DNA of 64,000 nucleotides from Streptomyces prunicolor NBRC 13075. GTDB taxonomy: Bacteria > Actinomycetota > Actinomycetes > Streptomycetales > Streptomycetaceae. Numbering within the stretch: the first letter of the stretch is position 1; each line of letters starts with the position of its first letter. A model generated the notes under the pieces. It saw only the letters and a list, made by a program, of their open reading frames with translations. It did no database searches and was not told the DNA's origin. Made by a program: the position numbers and the translations under genes. Shown one piece after another: positions 1 through 8,120 of this stretch. The stretch is from the NCBI RefSeq assembly GCF_000367365.1, contig NZ_BARF01000038.1:62001-126000 (forward strand), given 5' to 3'.

Positions 1-1533
1 AAGACGCTGGACGCCTCGGTCGCCGCGGTGAACCAGGGCGGCCGGCGCAAGGGTGCCGCCGCGGTGTACCTGGAGACCTGGCACTCCGACATCGAGGAGT
101 TCCTGGAACTGCGGGACAACACCGGTGAGGACGCCCGCCGTACGCACAACCTGAACCTGGCGCACTGGATCCCGGACGAGTTCATGCGCCGGGTGAACGA
201 GAACGGCGACTGGTCGCTCTTCTCCCCCGCCGACGTGCCCGAGCTGGTCGACCTGTGGGGCGCGGAGTTCGACGCCGCGTACCGCAAGGCGGAGGCCGAG
301 GGGCTCGCGCGCAAGACCATCCCGGCCCGTGACCTCTACGGCCGCATGATGCGCACCCTCGCGCAGACCGGCAACGGCTGGATGACCTTCAAGGACGCGG
401 CCAACCGCACCGCCAACCAGACCGCCGAGCCGGGCCACACGGTCCACTCCTCGAACCTCTGCACGGAGATCCTGGAGGTCACGGACGACGGCGAGACGGC
501 GGTCTGCAACCTCGGTTCGGTGAACCTGGGCGCGTTCGTGGACCGAGCGAAGGGTGACATCGACTGGGAGCGGCTGGACGAGACGGTCCGTACGGCCGTC
601 ACCTTCCTGGACCGCGTGGTCGACATCAACTTCTACCCGACCGAGCAGGCGGGCCGTTCCAACGCCCGCTGGCGTCCGGTCGGCCTGGGCGCGATGGGTC
701 TCCAGGACGTCTTCTTCAAACTCCGCGTCCCCTTCGACTCCCCGCAGGCCAAGGCCCTCTCCACCCGTATCGCCGAGCGCATCATGCTCGCCGCGTACGA
801 GGCCTCCGCCGAACTCGCCGAGCGCAACGGCCCGTTGCCCGCCTGGGAGAAGACCCGCACCGCCCGCGGCGTCCTGCACCCCGACCACTACGACGTGGAA
901 CCGACCTGGCCGGAGCGCTGGTCGGCACTGCGGGAACGTATCGCCCGAACCGGCATGCGCAACAGCCTGTTGCTGGCGATCGCCCCCACGGCCACCATCG
1001 CGTCCATCGCGGGCGTGTACGAGTGCATCGAGCCGCAGGTCTCGAACCTCTTCAAGCGCGAGACGCTCTCCGGCGAGTTCCTCCAGGTCAACTCCTACCT
1101 GGTCGACGAGTTGAAGCAGCTCGGCGTGTGGGACGCCCGCACCCGTGAGGCCCTGCGCGAGGCCAACGGCTCGGTGCAGGCCTTCAGTTGGATCCCGGAA
1201 GACGTGCGCGCCCTGTACCGCACGGCGTGGGAGATCCCGCAGCGCGGCCTGATCGACATGGCCGCCGCCCGCACCCCGTACCTGGACCAGTCCCAGTCCC
1301 TGAACCTGTTCCTGGAGACGCCGACGATCGGCAAGCTCTCCTCGATGTACGCGTACGCCTGGAAGCAGGGCCTGAAGACGACGTACTACCTGCGCTCCCG
1401 CCCGGCGACCCGCATCGCCCGCGCCGCCCAGGCGCAAGCCCAAACCCCCATCCCCGTACAGCAGTTGACCCCCGACGAAGACGCGGTCGCCTGCTCCCTT
1501 GAGAACCCCGAGTCCTGCGAGGCCTGCCAGTAA
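1..1533 (+). CDS. nrdA: Class Ia ribonucleotide reductase, large (alpha) subunit, 5'-truncated by window edge
   Basis: This is the catalytic subunit that reduces ribonucleoside diphosphates to deoxyribonucleotides. The frame is open from base 1, so the start and the N-terminal allosteric cone lie outside the window. Visible landmarks are SNLCTEI (the Asn-Cys-Glu active-site triad), ETAVCNLGS (the second redox cysteine), TTYY (the tyrosine pair of the radical relay) and the C-terminal SCEAC pair that re-reduces the active site. The stop overlaps the nrdB start by one base (TAATG), so the two subunits are translationally coupled. In Streptomyces this is the oxygen-dependent enzyme of the nrdABS operon; any B12 riboswitch upstream of it would be outside the window. 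Identification is firm. Confidence 0.96.
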   Translation, partial: KTLDASVAAVNQGGRRKGAAAVYLETWHSDIEEFLELRDNTGEDARRTHNLNLAHWIPDEFMRRVNENGDWSLFSPADVPELVDLWGAEFDAAYRKAEAEGLARKTIPARDLYGRMMRTLAQTGNGWMTFKDAANRTANQTAEPGHTVHSSNLCTEILEVTDDGETAVCNLGSVNLGAFVDRAKGDIDWERLDETVRTAVTFLDRVVDINFYPTEQAGRSNARWRPVGLGAMGLQDVFFKLRVPFDSPQAKALSTRIAERIMLAAYEASAELAERNGPLPAWEKTRTARGVLHPDHYDVEPTWPERWSALRERIARTGMRNSLLLAIAPTATIASIAGVYECIEPQVSNLFKRETLSGEFLQVNSYLVDELKQLGVWDARTREALREANGSVQAFSWIPEDVRALYRTAWEIPQRGLIDMAAARTPYLDQSQSLNLFLETPTIGKLSSMYAYAWKQGLKTTYYLRSRPATRIARAAQAQAQTPIPVQQLTPDEDAVACSLENPESCEACQ

Positions 1534-2546
1534 TGAGCTCCACCGAAAAGAACCTCCTCGACCCGGGCTTCGAGCTGACCCTCCGCCCCATGCGCTACCC
1601 GGACTTCTACGAGCGCTACCGGGACGCGATCAAGAACACCTGGACCGTCGAGGAGGTCGACCTCCACTCGGACGTCGCCGACCTCGCGAAGCTGACGCCG
1701 GGTGAGCAGCACATGATCGGCCGGCTGGTCGCGTTCTTCGCGACGGGCGACTCGATCGTGGCGAACAACCTCGTGCTGACGCTGTACAAGCACATCAACT
1801 CCCCCGAGGCGCGGCTGTACTTGAGCCGTCAGCTCTTCGAGGAGGCTGTGCACGTCCAGTTCTACTTGACGCTGCTGGACACCTACCTCCCCGACCCGGC
1901 GGACAGGGCCGCCGCCTTCGACGCGGTGGAGAACATCCCCTCCATCCGCGAGAAGGCCGAGTTCTGCTTCAAGTGGATCAACGAGGTAGAGAAGCTGGAC
2001 AGCCTCCAGACCCAGGCCGACCGCCGCCGCTTCCTCCTCAACCTGATCTGCTTCGCCGCGTGCATCGAGGGGCTTTTCTTCTACGGCGCGTTCGCGTACG
2101 TCTACTGGTTCCGCAGCCGAGGCCTCCTGCACGGTCTCGCCACCGGCACCAACTGGGTGTTCCGCGACGAGACCATGCACATGAGCTTCGCCTTCGAGGT
2201 GGTCGACACCGTCCGCAAGGAGGAGCCGGAGCTGTTCGACGACCAGCTCCAGCAGGAGGTGACCGACATGCTGCGCGAAGCCGTCGAGGCGGAGCTGCAG
2301 TTCGGGCGCGACCTGTGCGGTGAGGGTCTGCCGGGCATGAACACCGACTCGATGCGCCAGTACCTGGAGTGCGTCGCGGACCAGCGCCTCCAGCGGCTGG
2401 GCTTCGCCCCGGTCTACGGCTCCGAGAACCCCTTCTCCTTCATGGAGTTGCAGGGCGTCCAGGAGCTGACCAACTTCTTCGAGCGCCGCCCGTCGGCGTA
2501 CCAGGTGGCCGTGGAGGGCACGGTCGACCTGGACGAGGACTTCTAG
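1533..2546 (+). CDS. nrdB: Class Ia ribonucleotide reductase, small (beta) subunit
   Basis: A 337-residue radical-generating subunit with a di-iron/tyrosyl-radical centre. The ligand set can be read directly: Asp73 (TGDS), Glu104 and His107 (EEAVH), Glu179 (CIEG), and Glu213 with His216 (RDETMH). The radical tyrosine is Tyr111, at the normal spacing of four residues after His107, so this is a tyrosyl-radical type and not a Phe variant. The acidic C-terminus ending DLDEDF is the usual tail that docks into NrdA. It overlaps nrdA by one base. A strong inverted repeat lies 75 bp downstream. Confidence 0.96.
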   Translation: MSSTEKNLLDPGFELTLRPMRYPDFYERYRDAIKNTWTVEEVDLHSDVADLAKLTPGEQHMIGRLVAFFATGDSIVANNLVLTLYKHINSPEARLYLSRQLFEEAVHVQFYLTLLDTYLPDPADRAAAFDAVENIPSIREKAEFCFKWINEVEKLDSLQTQADRRRFLLNLICFAACIEGLFFYGAFAYVYWFRSRGLLHGLATGTNWVFRDETMHMSFAFEVVDTVRKEEPELFDDQLQQEVTDMLREAVEAELQFGRDLCGEGLPGMNTDSMRQYLECVADQRLQRLGFAPVYGSENPFSFMELQGVQELTNFFERRPSAYQVAVEGTVDLDEDF

Positions 2547-2620
2547 GACCCCGCCAGAGGACTCCCCTAGAGAACTCCCGTAGAGGACCCTCGGTCCCCT
2601 TTATCTGCCTCTTACTTCGC

Positions 2621-2651
2621 GGACGGCCCATGGAGCTTCCATGGGCCGTCC
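2621..2651 (+). terminator. Perfect 14-bp stem downstream of nrdB
   Basis: Two perfectly complementary 14-base arms (2621-2634 and 2638-2651) are separated by only three bases. The element lies 75 bp after the nrdB stop. It is followed by a second, imperfect ATGGA-containing copy instead of a T-run, as is common for Streptomyces terminators. It probably ends nrdAB transcription before the inserted protease gene. Confidence 0.65.
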
Positions 2652-2870
2652 ATGGAGTTTCTATGGAGCGGCAAAGTTCATGGGGTGCGTCTGTTCGCGG
2701 TCTCGTCGCCCCGGCTACGTTCCACCCGTCCTGTTCATGTCATTCATCAGTGGCCCCACAGGACGCTCAAAGTGTCATGCCCATGACGACGTCAACTGCC
2801 GCCGCTACGCGCGTCACAGGCCTGCCACCACGCCGAGGAACCCCACTCCCACGATGGAGGCAGTACCCCC
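2652..2870. other. Non-coding stretch between nrdAB terminator and protease gene
   Basis: Together with the hairpin before it, this forms a 324-base gap without a credible gene. It contains a small inverted repeat, GTCATG-CC-CATGAC (2774-2787), and a GGAGG ribosome-binding sequence about 12 bases before the protease ATG. The protease promoter should lie here, but I see no hexamer pair I trust. Confidence 0.5.
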
Positions 2871-4955
2871 ATGCGTGAAAAGCCCAGACGGAGTCTGCGA
2901 AGACTGCTGACCGCCGCCATCCCCGCCCTCACTCTCAGCGTCTTCGGGCTCGTGGCGGCCTCCCCCGCCGACGCGCAGCCCGCCCCCCAGGCAGCCGTCC
3001 AGTCCGCCACGGTCTCCAAGGTCACCCAGAACTCCAAGGCCCTGACCTCCCCCGCGGCCCAGGCCGTCCACTCGACCGGCAAGGCCGGGCAGAAGGTGCC
3101 GACCGAGCACCTGTGTGCCGCCGCGGCCCCCGGTTCGGCGTCCTGCTTCGCCCAGCGGCGCACCGACATCAAGCAGCAACTGGCCTCCGCCGTGCACGCG
3201 GACGCCGCAGCCGCGGTGTCCGGGCTGAGCCCGGCCAACCTGCACAGCGCGTACGCGCTTCCCTCGACCGGCGGCTCCGGCCTGACGGTCGCGGTGGTCG
3301 ACGCGTACAACGACCCCAACGCGGCCTCGGACCTGGCCACTTACCGCTCCAACTTCGGTCTGTCGGCCTGCACCGTGGCCAGCGGATGCTTCAAGCAGGT
3401 CAGCCAGACCGGCTCGACCACCTCACTGCCGACCAACGACACCGGCTGGGCGGGCGAGGAAGCGCTCGACATCGACATGGTCAGCGCGGTCTGCCCGAAC
3501 TGCAACATCATCCTGGTCGAGGCCAGTTCGGCGACCGACTCCGACCTCGGCACCGCCGAGAACGAGGCCGTGGCCCTGGGCGCGAAGTTCGTGTCCAACA
3601 GCTGGGGCGGCTCCGAGTCCTCCTCGCAGACCAGCGAGGACACCTCGTACTTCAAGCACCCGGGCGTCGCGATCACCGTCTCCTCGGGTGACGAGGGCTA
3701 CGGCGCCGAGTACCCGGCCACGTCCCAGTACGTGACCGCCGTCGGCGGCACCGCGCTCTCCACGTCCTCCAGCACCCGCGGCTGGACCGAGTCCGTGTGG
3801 AAGACAAGCAGCACCGAGGGAACCGGCTCCGGCTGCTCCTCGTACGACGCGAAGCCGAGCTGGCAGACCGACACCGGCTGCACCAAGCGCATGGAGGCCG
3901 ACGTCTCCGCCGTGGCCGACCCCGCCACCGGCGTGGCCGTCTACGACACCTACGGCGGCTCCGGCTGGGCGGTCTACGGCGGCACCAGCGCCTCGTCCCC
4001 GATCATCGCGGGCGTCTACGCGCTGGCCGGCACCCCGGGCTCCAGCGACTACCCGGCGAAGTACCCCTACTCCCACACCAGCAACCTGTACGACGTCACG
4101 AGCGGCAACAACGGCACCTGCTCGACGAGTTACTTCTGCACCGCGGGCACCGGCTACGACGGCCCGACCGGCTGGGGCACCCCGGACGGCACCGCCGCCT
4201 TCACCTCCGGCACCACCACGGGCAACACGGTGACCGTCACCAACCCGGGCAGCCAGTCCACGGTGACCGGCTCCACGGCCAGCCTGCAGATCTCGGCCAC
4301 CGACAGCGCGAGCGCGACCCTCACCTACAGCGCGAGCGGGCTGCCGACCGGCCTGTCGATCAGTAGCTCGACCGGGCTGATCTCCGGCACCGCGTCCACC
4401 GCCGGCACCTACGCCGTCACGGTGACCGCGACCGACTCCACCGGCGCCTCCGGCTCGGCCTCCTTCACCTGGACGGTCAGCACCTCCGGCGGCGGCAGCT
4501 GCACCTCGTCCCAGCTCCTGGGCAACGCGGGCTTCGAGTCCGGGAACACCACCTGGACCGCGACCAGCGGGGTCATCACCAACGACAGCGGTGAGTCGGC
4601 ACACGCCGGTTCGTACTACGCGTGGCTCGACGGCTACGGCTCGACCCACACCGACACACTGTCCCAGTCGGTGACGATCCCGTCCGGCTGCACGGGCACG
4701 ACCTTCACCTTCTACCTGCACGTCGACACGGCGGAGACCAGCACCAGCACGGCTTACGACAAGCTGACGGTCACCGCCGGATCGACCACCCTGGCCACCT
4801 ACTCCAACCTCAACGCGGCCACCGGGTACGTACAGAAGAGCATCAGCCTCTCCGCGTACGCCGGCTCCACCGTGACGCTGAAGTTCAGCGGCGTCGAGGA
4901 CTCCTCCCTCCAGACCAGCTTCGTCGTCGACGACACCGCGGTGACGACCAGCTGA
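2871..4955 (+). CDS. Secreted S53 (sedolisin) family peptidase with C-terminal Ig-like and jelly-roll domains
   Basis: A 694-residue exported protease. The N-terminus carries Arg/Lys residues, a hydrophobic segment and an ADA cleavage site near residue 35. A propeptide follows to about residue 130, then the sedolisin core. The catalytic Glu and Asp are in EEALDIDM (Glu-x3-Asp spacing), the oxyanion Asp is in SSGDEG, and the nucleophile is in GGTSASS. After the core come a He_PIG/cadherin-like Ig domain (about 445-540) and a carbohydrate-binding-like beta-sandwich (about 545-694). The family works at acidic pH outside the cell. It sits between nrdB and nrdS, which I remember as adjacent in S. 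coelicolor, so it looks like an insertion. A terminator follows. Confidence 0.92.
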   Translation: MREKPRRSLRRLLTAAIPALTLSVFGLVAASPADAQPAPQAAVQSATVSKVTQNSKALTSPAAQAVHSTGKAGQKVPTEHLCAAAAPGSASCFAQRRTDIKQQLASAVHADAAAAVSGLSPANLHSAYALPSTGGSGLTVAVVDAYNDPNAASDLATYRSNFGLSACTVASGCFKQVSQTGSTTSLPTNDTGWAGEEALDIDMVSAVCPNCNIILVEASSATDSDLGTAENEAVALGAKFVSNSWGGSESSSQTSEDTSYFKHPGVAITVSSGDEGYGAEYPATSQYVTAVGGTALSTSSSTRGWTESVWKTSSTEGTGSGCSSYDAKPSWQTDTGCTKRMEADVSAVADPATGVAVYDTYGGSGWAVYGGTSASSPIIAGVYALAGTPGSSDYPAKYPYSHTSNLYDVTSGNNGTCSTSYFCTAGTGYDGPTGWGTPDGTAAFTSGTTTGNTVTVTNPGSQSTVTGSTASLQISATDSASATLTYSASGLPTGLSISSSTGLISGTASTAGTYAVTVTATDSTGASGSASFTWTVSTSGGGSCTSSQLLGNAGFESGNTTWTATSGVITNDSGESAHAGSYYAWLDGYGSTHTDTLSQSVTIPSGCTGTTFTFYLHVDTAETSTSTAYDKLTVTAGSTTLATYSNLNAATGYVQKSISLSAYAGSTVTLKFSGVEDSSLQTSFVVDDTAVTTS

Positions 4956-4971
4956 CCCCTTCATGAGCTGG

Positions 4972-4999
4972 ACCCCGGCCGTCTCGCAGCGGCCGGGGT
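4972..4999 (+). terminator. Terminator after the S53 peptidase gene
   Basis: A 10-bp GC-rich stem (ACCCCGGCCG paired with CGGCCGGGGT) with an 8-base loop, followed by TCTGTC. It lies 17 bp after the stop codon. Confidence 0.75.
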
Positions 5000-5082
5000 T
5001 CTGTCATGTCCACGGATAATTCACAGTTCACGAGGGATCCGGATGCGTCCGTGACACGTCAAAGGGGCAAAGGAGGCCCCCC

Positions 5083-5541
5083 ATGCGCCGATCGATTCTC
5101 GGTCCGTCCCTCGCCGTCGCCACCCTGGCGCTCGCCCTCACTGGCTGCGGCGGTACGAAGTCCGACACCGGCAGCGGCAGTGTGTCGCCGTCGTCCTCCC
5201 CCACGCCGAGCAAGAGCCGGTCGGCCTGTACGGCGAAGGAGACTCTCGCCGCGACCGACACGAACGGCACGTTCTGTGTGACGACCGGCAACACCGTCCG
5301 CATCCTGCTGGACGGGACGACCACCCGCCCCTGGGCGCCGGTCAAGACGGTGGGCAGCGGTTTGAAGGCCACCAACAGCGGGATCCTGATCCGGCCCGGC
5401 GACGCGAGCAACGCGTACGAGGCGGTCTCGGCCGGGACTGTGAAGCTCACGTCGTCCCGGCCGCTGTGTGCGACCGCCGCGCACAAGATCTCGTGCAAGG
5501 GCATTCAGGAATGGTCGGTCACCGTCGTGGTGTCGAAGTGA
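5083..5541 (+). CDS. Small secreted lipoprotein of unknown function
   Basis: A 152-residue protein starting at an ATG with a near-perfect AAAGGAGG ribosome site. A short signal peptide ends in the lipobox LTGC, so Cys21 or so would be lipidated and the protein anchored outside the membrane. A Ser/Pro-rich linker (about 25-45) leads to a domain of about 105 residues with four cysteines, which may form disulfides. I do not recognise the fold. It follows the secreted protease, so both may act in the envelope. Its last 23 bases overlap the 3' end of the small convergent gene on the other strand. Confidence 0.8.
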   Translation: MRRSILGPSLAVATLALALTGCGGTKSDTGSGSVSPSSSPTPSKSRSACTAKETLAATDTNGTFCVTTGNTVRILLDGTTTRPWAPVKTVGSGLKATNSGILIRPGDASNAYEAVSAGTVKLTSSRPLCATAAHKISCKGIQEWSVTVVVSK

Positions 5542-5683
5542 TCATCCGGTGGGCGGTCCTGATCTGACGGTCGATGCGCCGGTCGTGCGCGATGCCGAGC
5601 AGCGACGGGAAGGCCACGGCCACGAGGGCGGCGGCGACGGCGAGAAGGGCGATGAGGTTGTCCACGGCTGCGTTCATGGACAT
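5519..5683 (-). CDS. Small (54 aa) single-span membrane protein
   Basis: This gene reads on the minus strand from an ATG at 5683 with an upstream AGGACGAG ribosome site, and a second in-frame ATG follows two codons later. The predicted protein begins MSMNAAVDNLIALLAVAAAL. One uninterrupted hydrophobic helix spans about residues 8-30, followed by a basic, histidine-containing cytoplasmic tail ending TPRR. It is convergent with, and overlaps by 23 bp, the lipoprotein gene. Codon third positions are GC-rich as in real genes. No family is recognised. It could regulate or anchor a partner in the envelope, but nothing in the sequence shows which. Confidence 0.6.
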   Translation of the reverse strand: MSMNAAVDNLIALLAVAAALVAVAFPSLLGIAHDRRIDRQIRTAHRMITSTPRR

Positions 5684-5770
5684 GAGTCTCGTCCTTTTGA
5701 CTCCTTACCGTGAGTGGCAGGACTGCCGCACACCCTCGATTTACTGCCATTCCGGGGGCACACTGGCAGC

Positions 5771-6733
5771 ATGCTGAGAAACGTGGCCGTGGTCCTGCTC
5801 GACGGAGTCGCCCCCTTCGAACTCGGCGTCGTCTGCGAGGTGTTCGGCCTCGACCGCAGCGACGAGGGGCTGCCGGTCTACGACTTCGCCGTCGCCTCGG
5901 CCGAGGGGCCGACCCTCACCACCCACGCGGGCTTCTCCCTGACCGTCGACCACGGCCTGGAGCGTCTGGAGAGCGCGGACCTCATCGCCGTACCGGCCGG
6001 TGCGACCTACACGGCCCGGGAGTACCCGGAGGAACTCCTCGACGCACTGCGACGGGCCGTGGACCGGGGTGCCCGGGTGCTCAGCGTCTGCTCGGGCGTG
6101 TTCGTGCTGGCCGCCGCCGGGCTGCTGGACGGGCGGCGGTGCGCGGTGCACTGGCATCACGCGGAGCTGCTCGCCCGGCGGTATCCGAAGGTCGTCGTGG
6201 AACCGGACGTGCTGTACGTCGACGAGGACCCGGTGATCACGTCCGCCGGTACCGCCGCCGGCATCGACGCCTGTCTGCACATCGTGCGCAAGGAGCAGGG
6301 GCCGGAGGTCGCCAACGCCATCGCGCGGCGGATGGTCGTACCGCCGCACCGTGACGGCGGCCAGGCCCAGTACATCGAGCGGCCGTTGCCGCGCTCGCAG
6401 TGCGACACGGTGGGCGAGGTGCTGGTGTGGATGGCGGAGCACCTCGACCAGGAGGTCACCGTCGAACAGCTCGCCGCCCGTGCCCACATGTCACCGCGCA
6501 CCTTCGCCCGCCGCTTCCAGCAGGAGACCGGGACCACGCCGTACCGCTGGATCCTGCGTCAACGGGTGCTGCTGGCCCAGCAGTTGCTGGAGGGGACGGA
6601 CGAGACGATGGACGCGATCGCCTGGCGCGCCGGCTTCGGCACCGCACCCGCCCTGCGCCACCAGTTCGTCCGGGCGCTGGGCACCACCCCGAACGCCTAC
6701 CGGCGCACGTTCAGGGGCCCGGAAGCCGCCTGA
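5771..6733 (+). CDS. nrdS: GlxA/AraC-type transcriptional regulator, probable NrdS
   Basis: A 320-residue regulator with two domains. Residues 1-190 form a DJ-1/PfpI (class I glutamine-amidotransferase-like) sensor with the nucleophile-elbow Cys at residue 107 (SVCSG). Residues 220-320 form an AraC double helix-turn-helix (AHMSPRTFARRF, then DAIAWRAGFGTAPALRHQF). I chose the ATG at 5771 because the DJ-1 fold starts immediately after it; a GTG 19 codons upstream adds only unstructured sequence. The position upstream of the CYP170A1 gene matches nrdS, third gene of the Streptomyces nrdABS operon. Here it is cut off from nrdAB by about 3.2 kb. The symbol rests on synteny. Confidence 0.75.
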   Translation: MLRNVAVVLLDGVAPFELGVVCEVFGLDRSDEGLPVYDFAVASAEGPTLTTHAGFSLTVDHGLERLESADLIAVPAGATYTAREYPEELLDALRRAVDRGARVLSVCSGVFVLAAAGLLDGRRCAVHWHHAELLARRYPKVVVEPDVLYVDEDPVITSAGTAAGIDACLHIVRKEQGPEVANAIARRMVVPPHRDGGQAQYIERPLPRSQCDTVGEVLVWMAEHLDQEVTVEQLAARAHMSPRTFARRFQQETGTTPYRWILRQRVLLAQQLLEGTDETMDAIAWRAGFGTAPALRHQFVRALGTTPNAYRRTFRGPEAA

Positions 6734-6749
6734 ACGTACGCCCGTCACC

Positions 6750-8120
6750 TCACCTCGGCAGGGGCCTGAGCAGCAGCCGGTGCGGGTGGAGGGTGATGCC
6801 GATGCGGGTGGCGTCGTTCGAGCCGGACACCTGCTCGAAGCGGTACCTCGTCGCCACCGCCGCCGTGAGCAGGCTCAGCAGGGCCATCGAGAAGTGGTCG
6901 CTGGGACACTTCCGGTTGCCGTTGCTGAACGGGCTCATGGCGAACTTCGGTACGTCCTTGGACCGTTCCGGAAGCCAGCGGTCGGGGTCGAAGTCCTCGT
7001 TTCGGTCATACGAACGCGGGTCGCGCTGGATGGCGTAGGGGCTGTAGATGATGTCGGCCCCGGCCGGAATCCGATAGCCGCCCAGTTCGGTGTCGGCGAC
7101 CGCCCGCCGCGTCAATATCCATACGGCGGGAAGCAGCCGCAGCGTCTCGACGACGACATTGTTCGTGTACGTGAGCTTGCGGACGTCGTCGAATGCCACC
7201 GGGCGGCCGCCCGTTACGGATTCAACCTCTTCGCGTACCTTGTCGGCGTGTTCCGGGTGTTCGGTGAGGACCTGGAGCAGCGACATGATCGTGGACGCGA
7301 TTGTCTCGCTTCCGGGGGTGAGGATCGCGACGACCTGGTCGTGGATCTCCTGTTCCCCGATCGGGTCGCCATTGTCGTCCGTCGCCTCCAGCAAGGCGGT
7401 CAGCAAATCGTCCGGCTTTTGACCGGATGCGCGCCGCTCGGCGACGATCTCGTCGACCAGGAGATGCAAATCGGCCAATGCCCGGTTGAATTGGCGGTTG
7501 GCCGGGAGGGGCAGCCGGTAGAGCGGTCCGGCCGGTACCACCATCCGCCGGTACATGCCCCGGAAGACGGTGGCGAGCGCGACGCACAGCCGCTCGGCGC
7601 GCTCGTCCATGAAGTCGCCGCGCAGCAGACAGCGGGCCGCGATCCGCACGGCGACCCGGAAGGACTCGGAGGTGCAGTCGATCGTCTCGCCGGACTTCCA
7701 CCGCTCGGTGAGCGCGTGCGCCTCCTCCTCCATGATCGGCCCGTAGCCGGGGATCGCGTCGAGCCGGAACGCGGGCTGGATGATGCGCCGTTGGCGCCGG
7801 TGCAGGGACCCGTTGGCGGTGGCCACGCCCTCCTTGCCGAGCAGTCCCTCCAGGGACTCCCACAGCGGGCCCGCGATGATGAACTCGGGGTTCAGCGCCA
7901 GGGCGCCGGTGAGGGCGGGCGCGGTGACGGCGTAGACCGTCTTGGGGCCGAGGCGGAGCCTCACGACGTCGCCGTGGTCGCGGAGTTGGGCCATGAAGGC
8001 CAGCGGGTCGCGGACCAGCTTCCAGCCGTGGCCGAGAAGCGGGACCCGGCCGCCCGCGACGGGCGGTTCGAGCAGCTCCGGCACCTCGGGTGCCGCGGGC
8101 CGCACAGACTCGACGGTCAT
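6750..8120 (-). CDS. cyp170A1: Cytochrome P450 CYP170A1-type, albaflavenone synthase
   Basis: A 456-residue P450. The haem ligand is Cys405 in PFSNGNRKCPSD, the K-helix ExxR motif is Glu325-Arg328 (ETLR), and the I-helix region reads LTPGSETIAST. In S. coelicolor CYP170A1 oxidises epi-isozizaene stepwise to albaflavenone, and its crystal structure revealed a second, moonlighting farnesene-synthase site. The Asp-rich motif of that site is present here as DDNGD (248-252), and a RRAVADTE segment (338-345) is present too. The ATG overlaps the stop of the upstream cyclase gene by four bases (ATGA), so the pair is co-translated. It is convergent with nrdS with a 16-bp gap. Confidence 0.93.
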   Translation of the reverse strand: MTVESVRPAAPEVPELLEPPVAGGRVPLLGHGWKLVRDPLAFMAQLRDHGDVVRLRLGPKTVYAVTAPALTGALALNPEFIIAGPLWESLEGLLGKEGVATANGSLHRRQRRIIQPAFRLDAIPGYGPIMEEEAHALTERWKSGETIDCTSESFRVAVRIAARCLLRGDFMDERAERLCVALATVFRGMYRRMVVPAGPLYRLPLPANRQFNRALADLHLLVDEIVAERRASGQKPDDLLTALLEATDDNGDPIGEQEIHDQVVAILTPGSETIASTIMSLLQVLTEHPEHADKVREEVESVTGGRPVAFDDVRKLTYTNNVVVETLRLLPAVWILTRRAVADTELGGYRIPAGADIIYSPYAIQRDPRSYDRNEDFDPDRWLPERSKDVPKFAMSPFSNGNRKCPSDHFSMALLSLLTAAVATRYRFEQVSGSNDATRIGITLHPHRLLLRPLPR

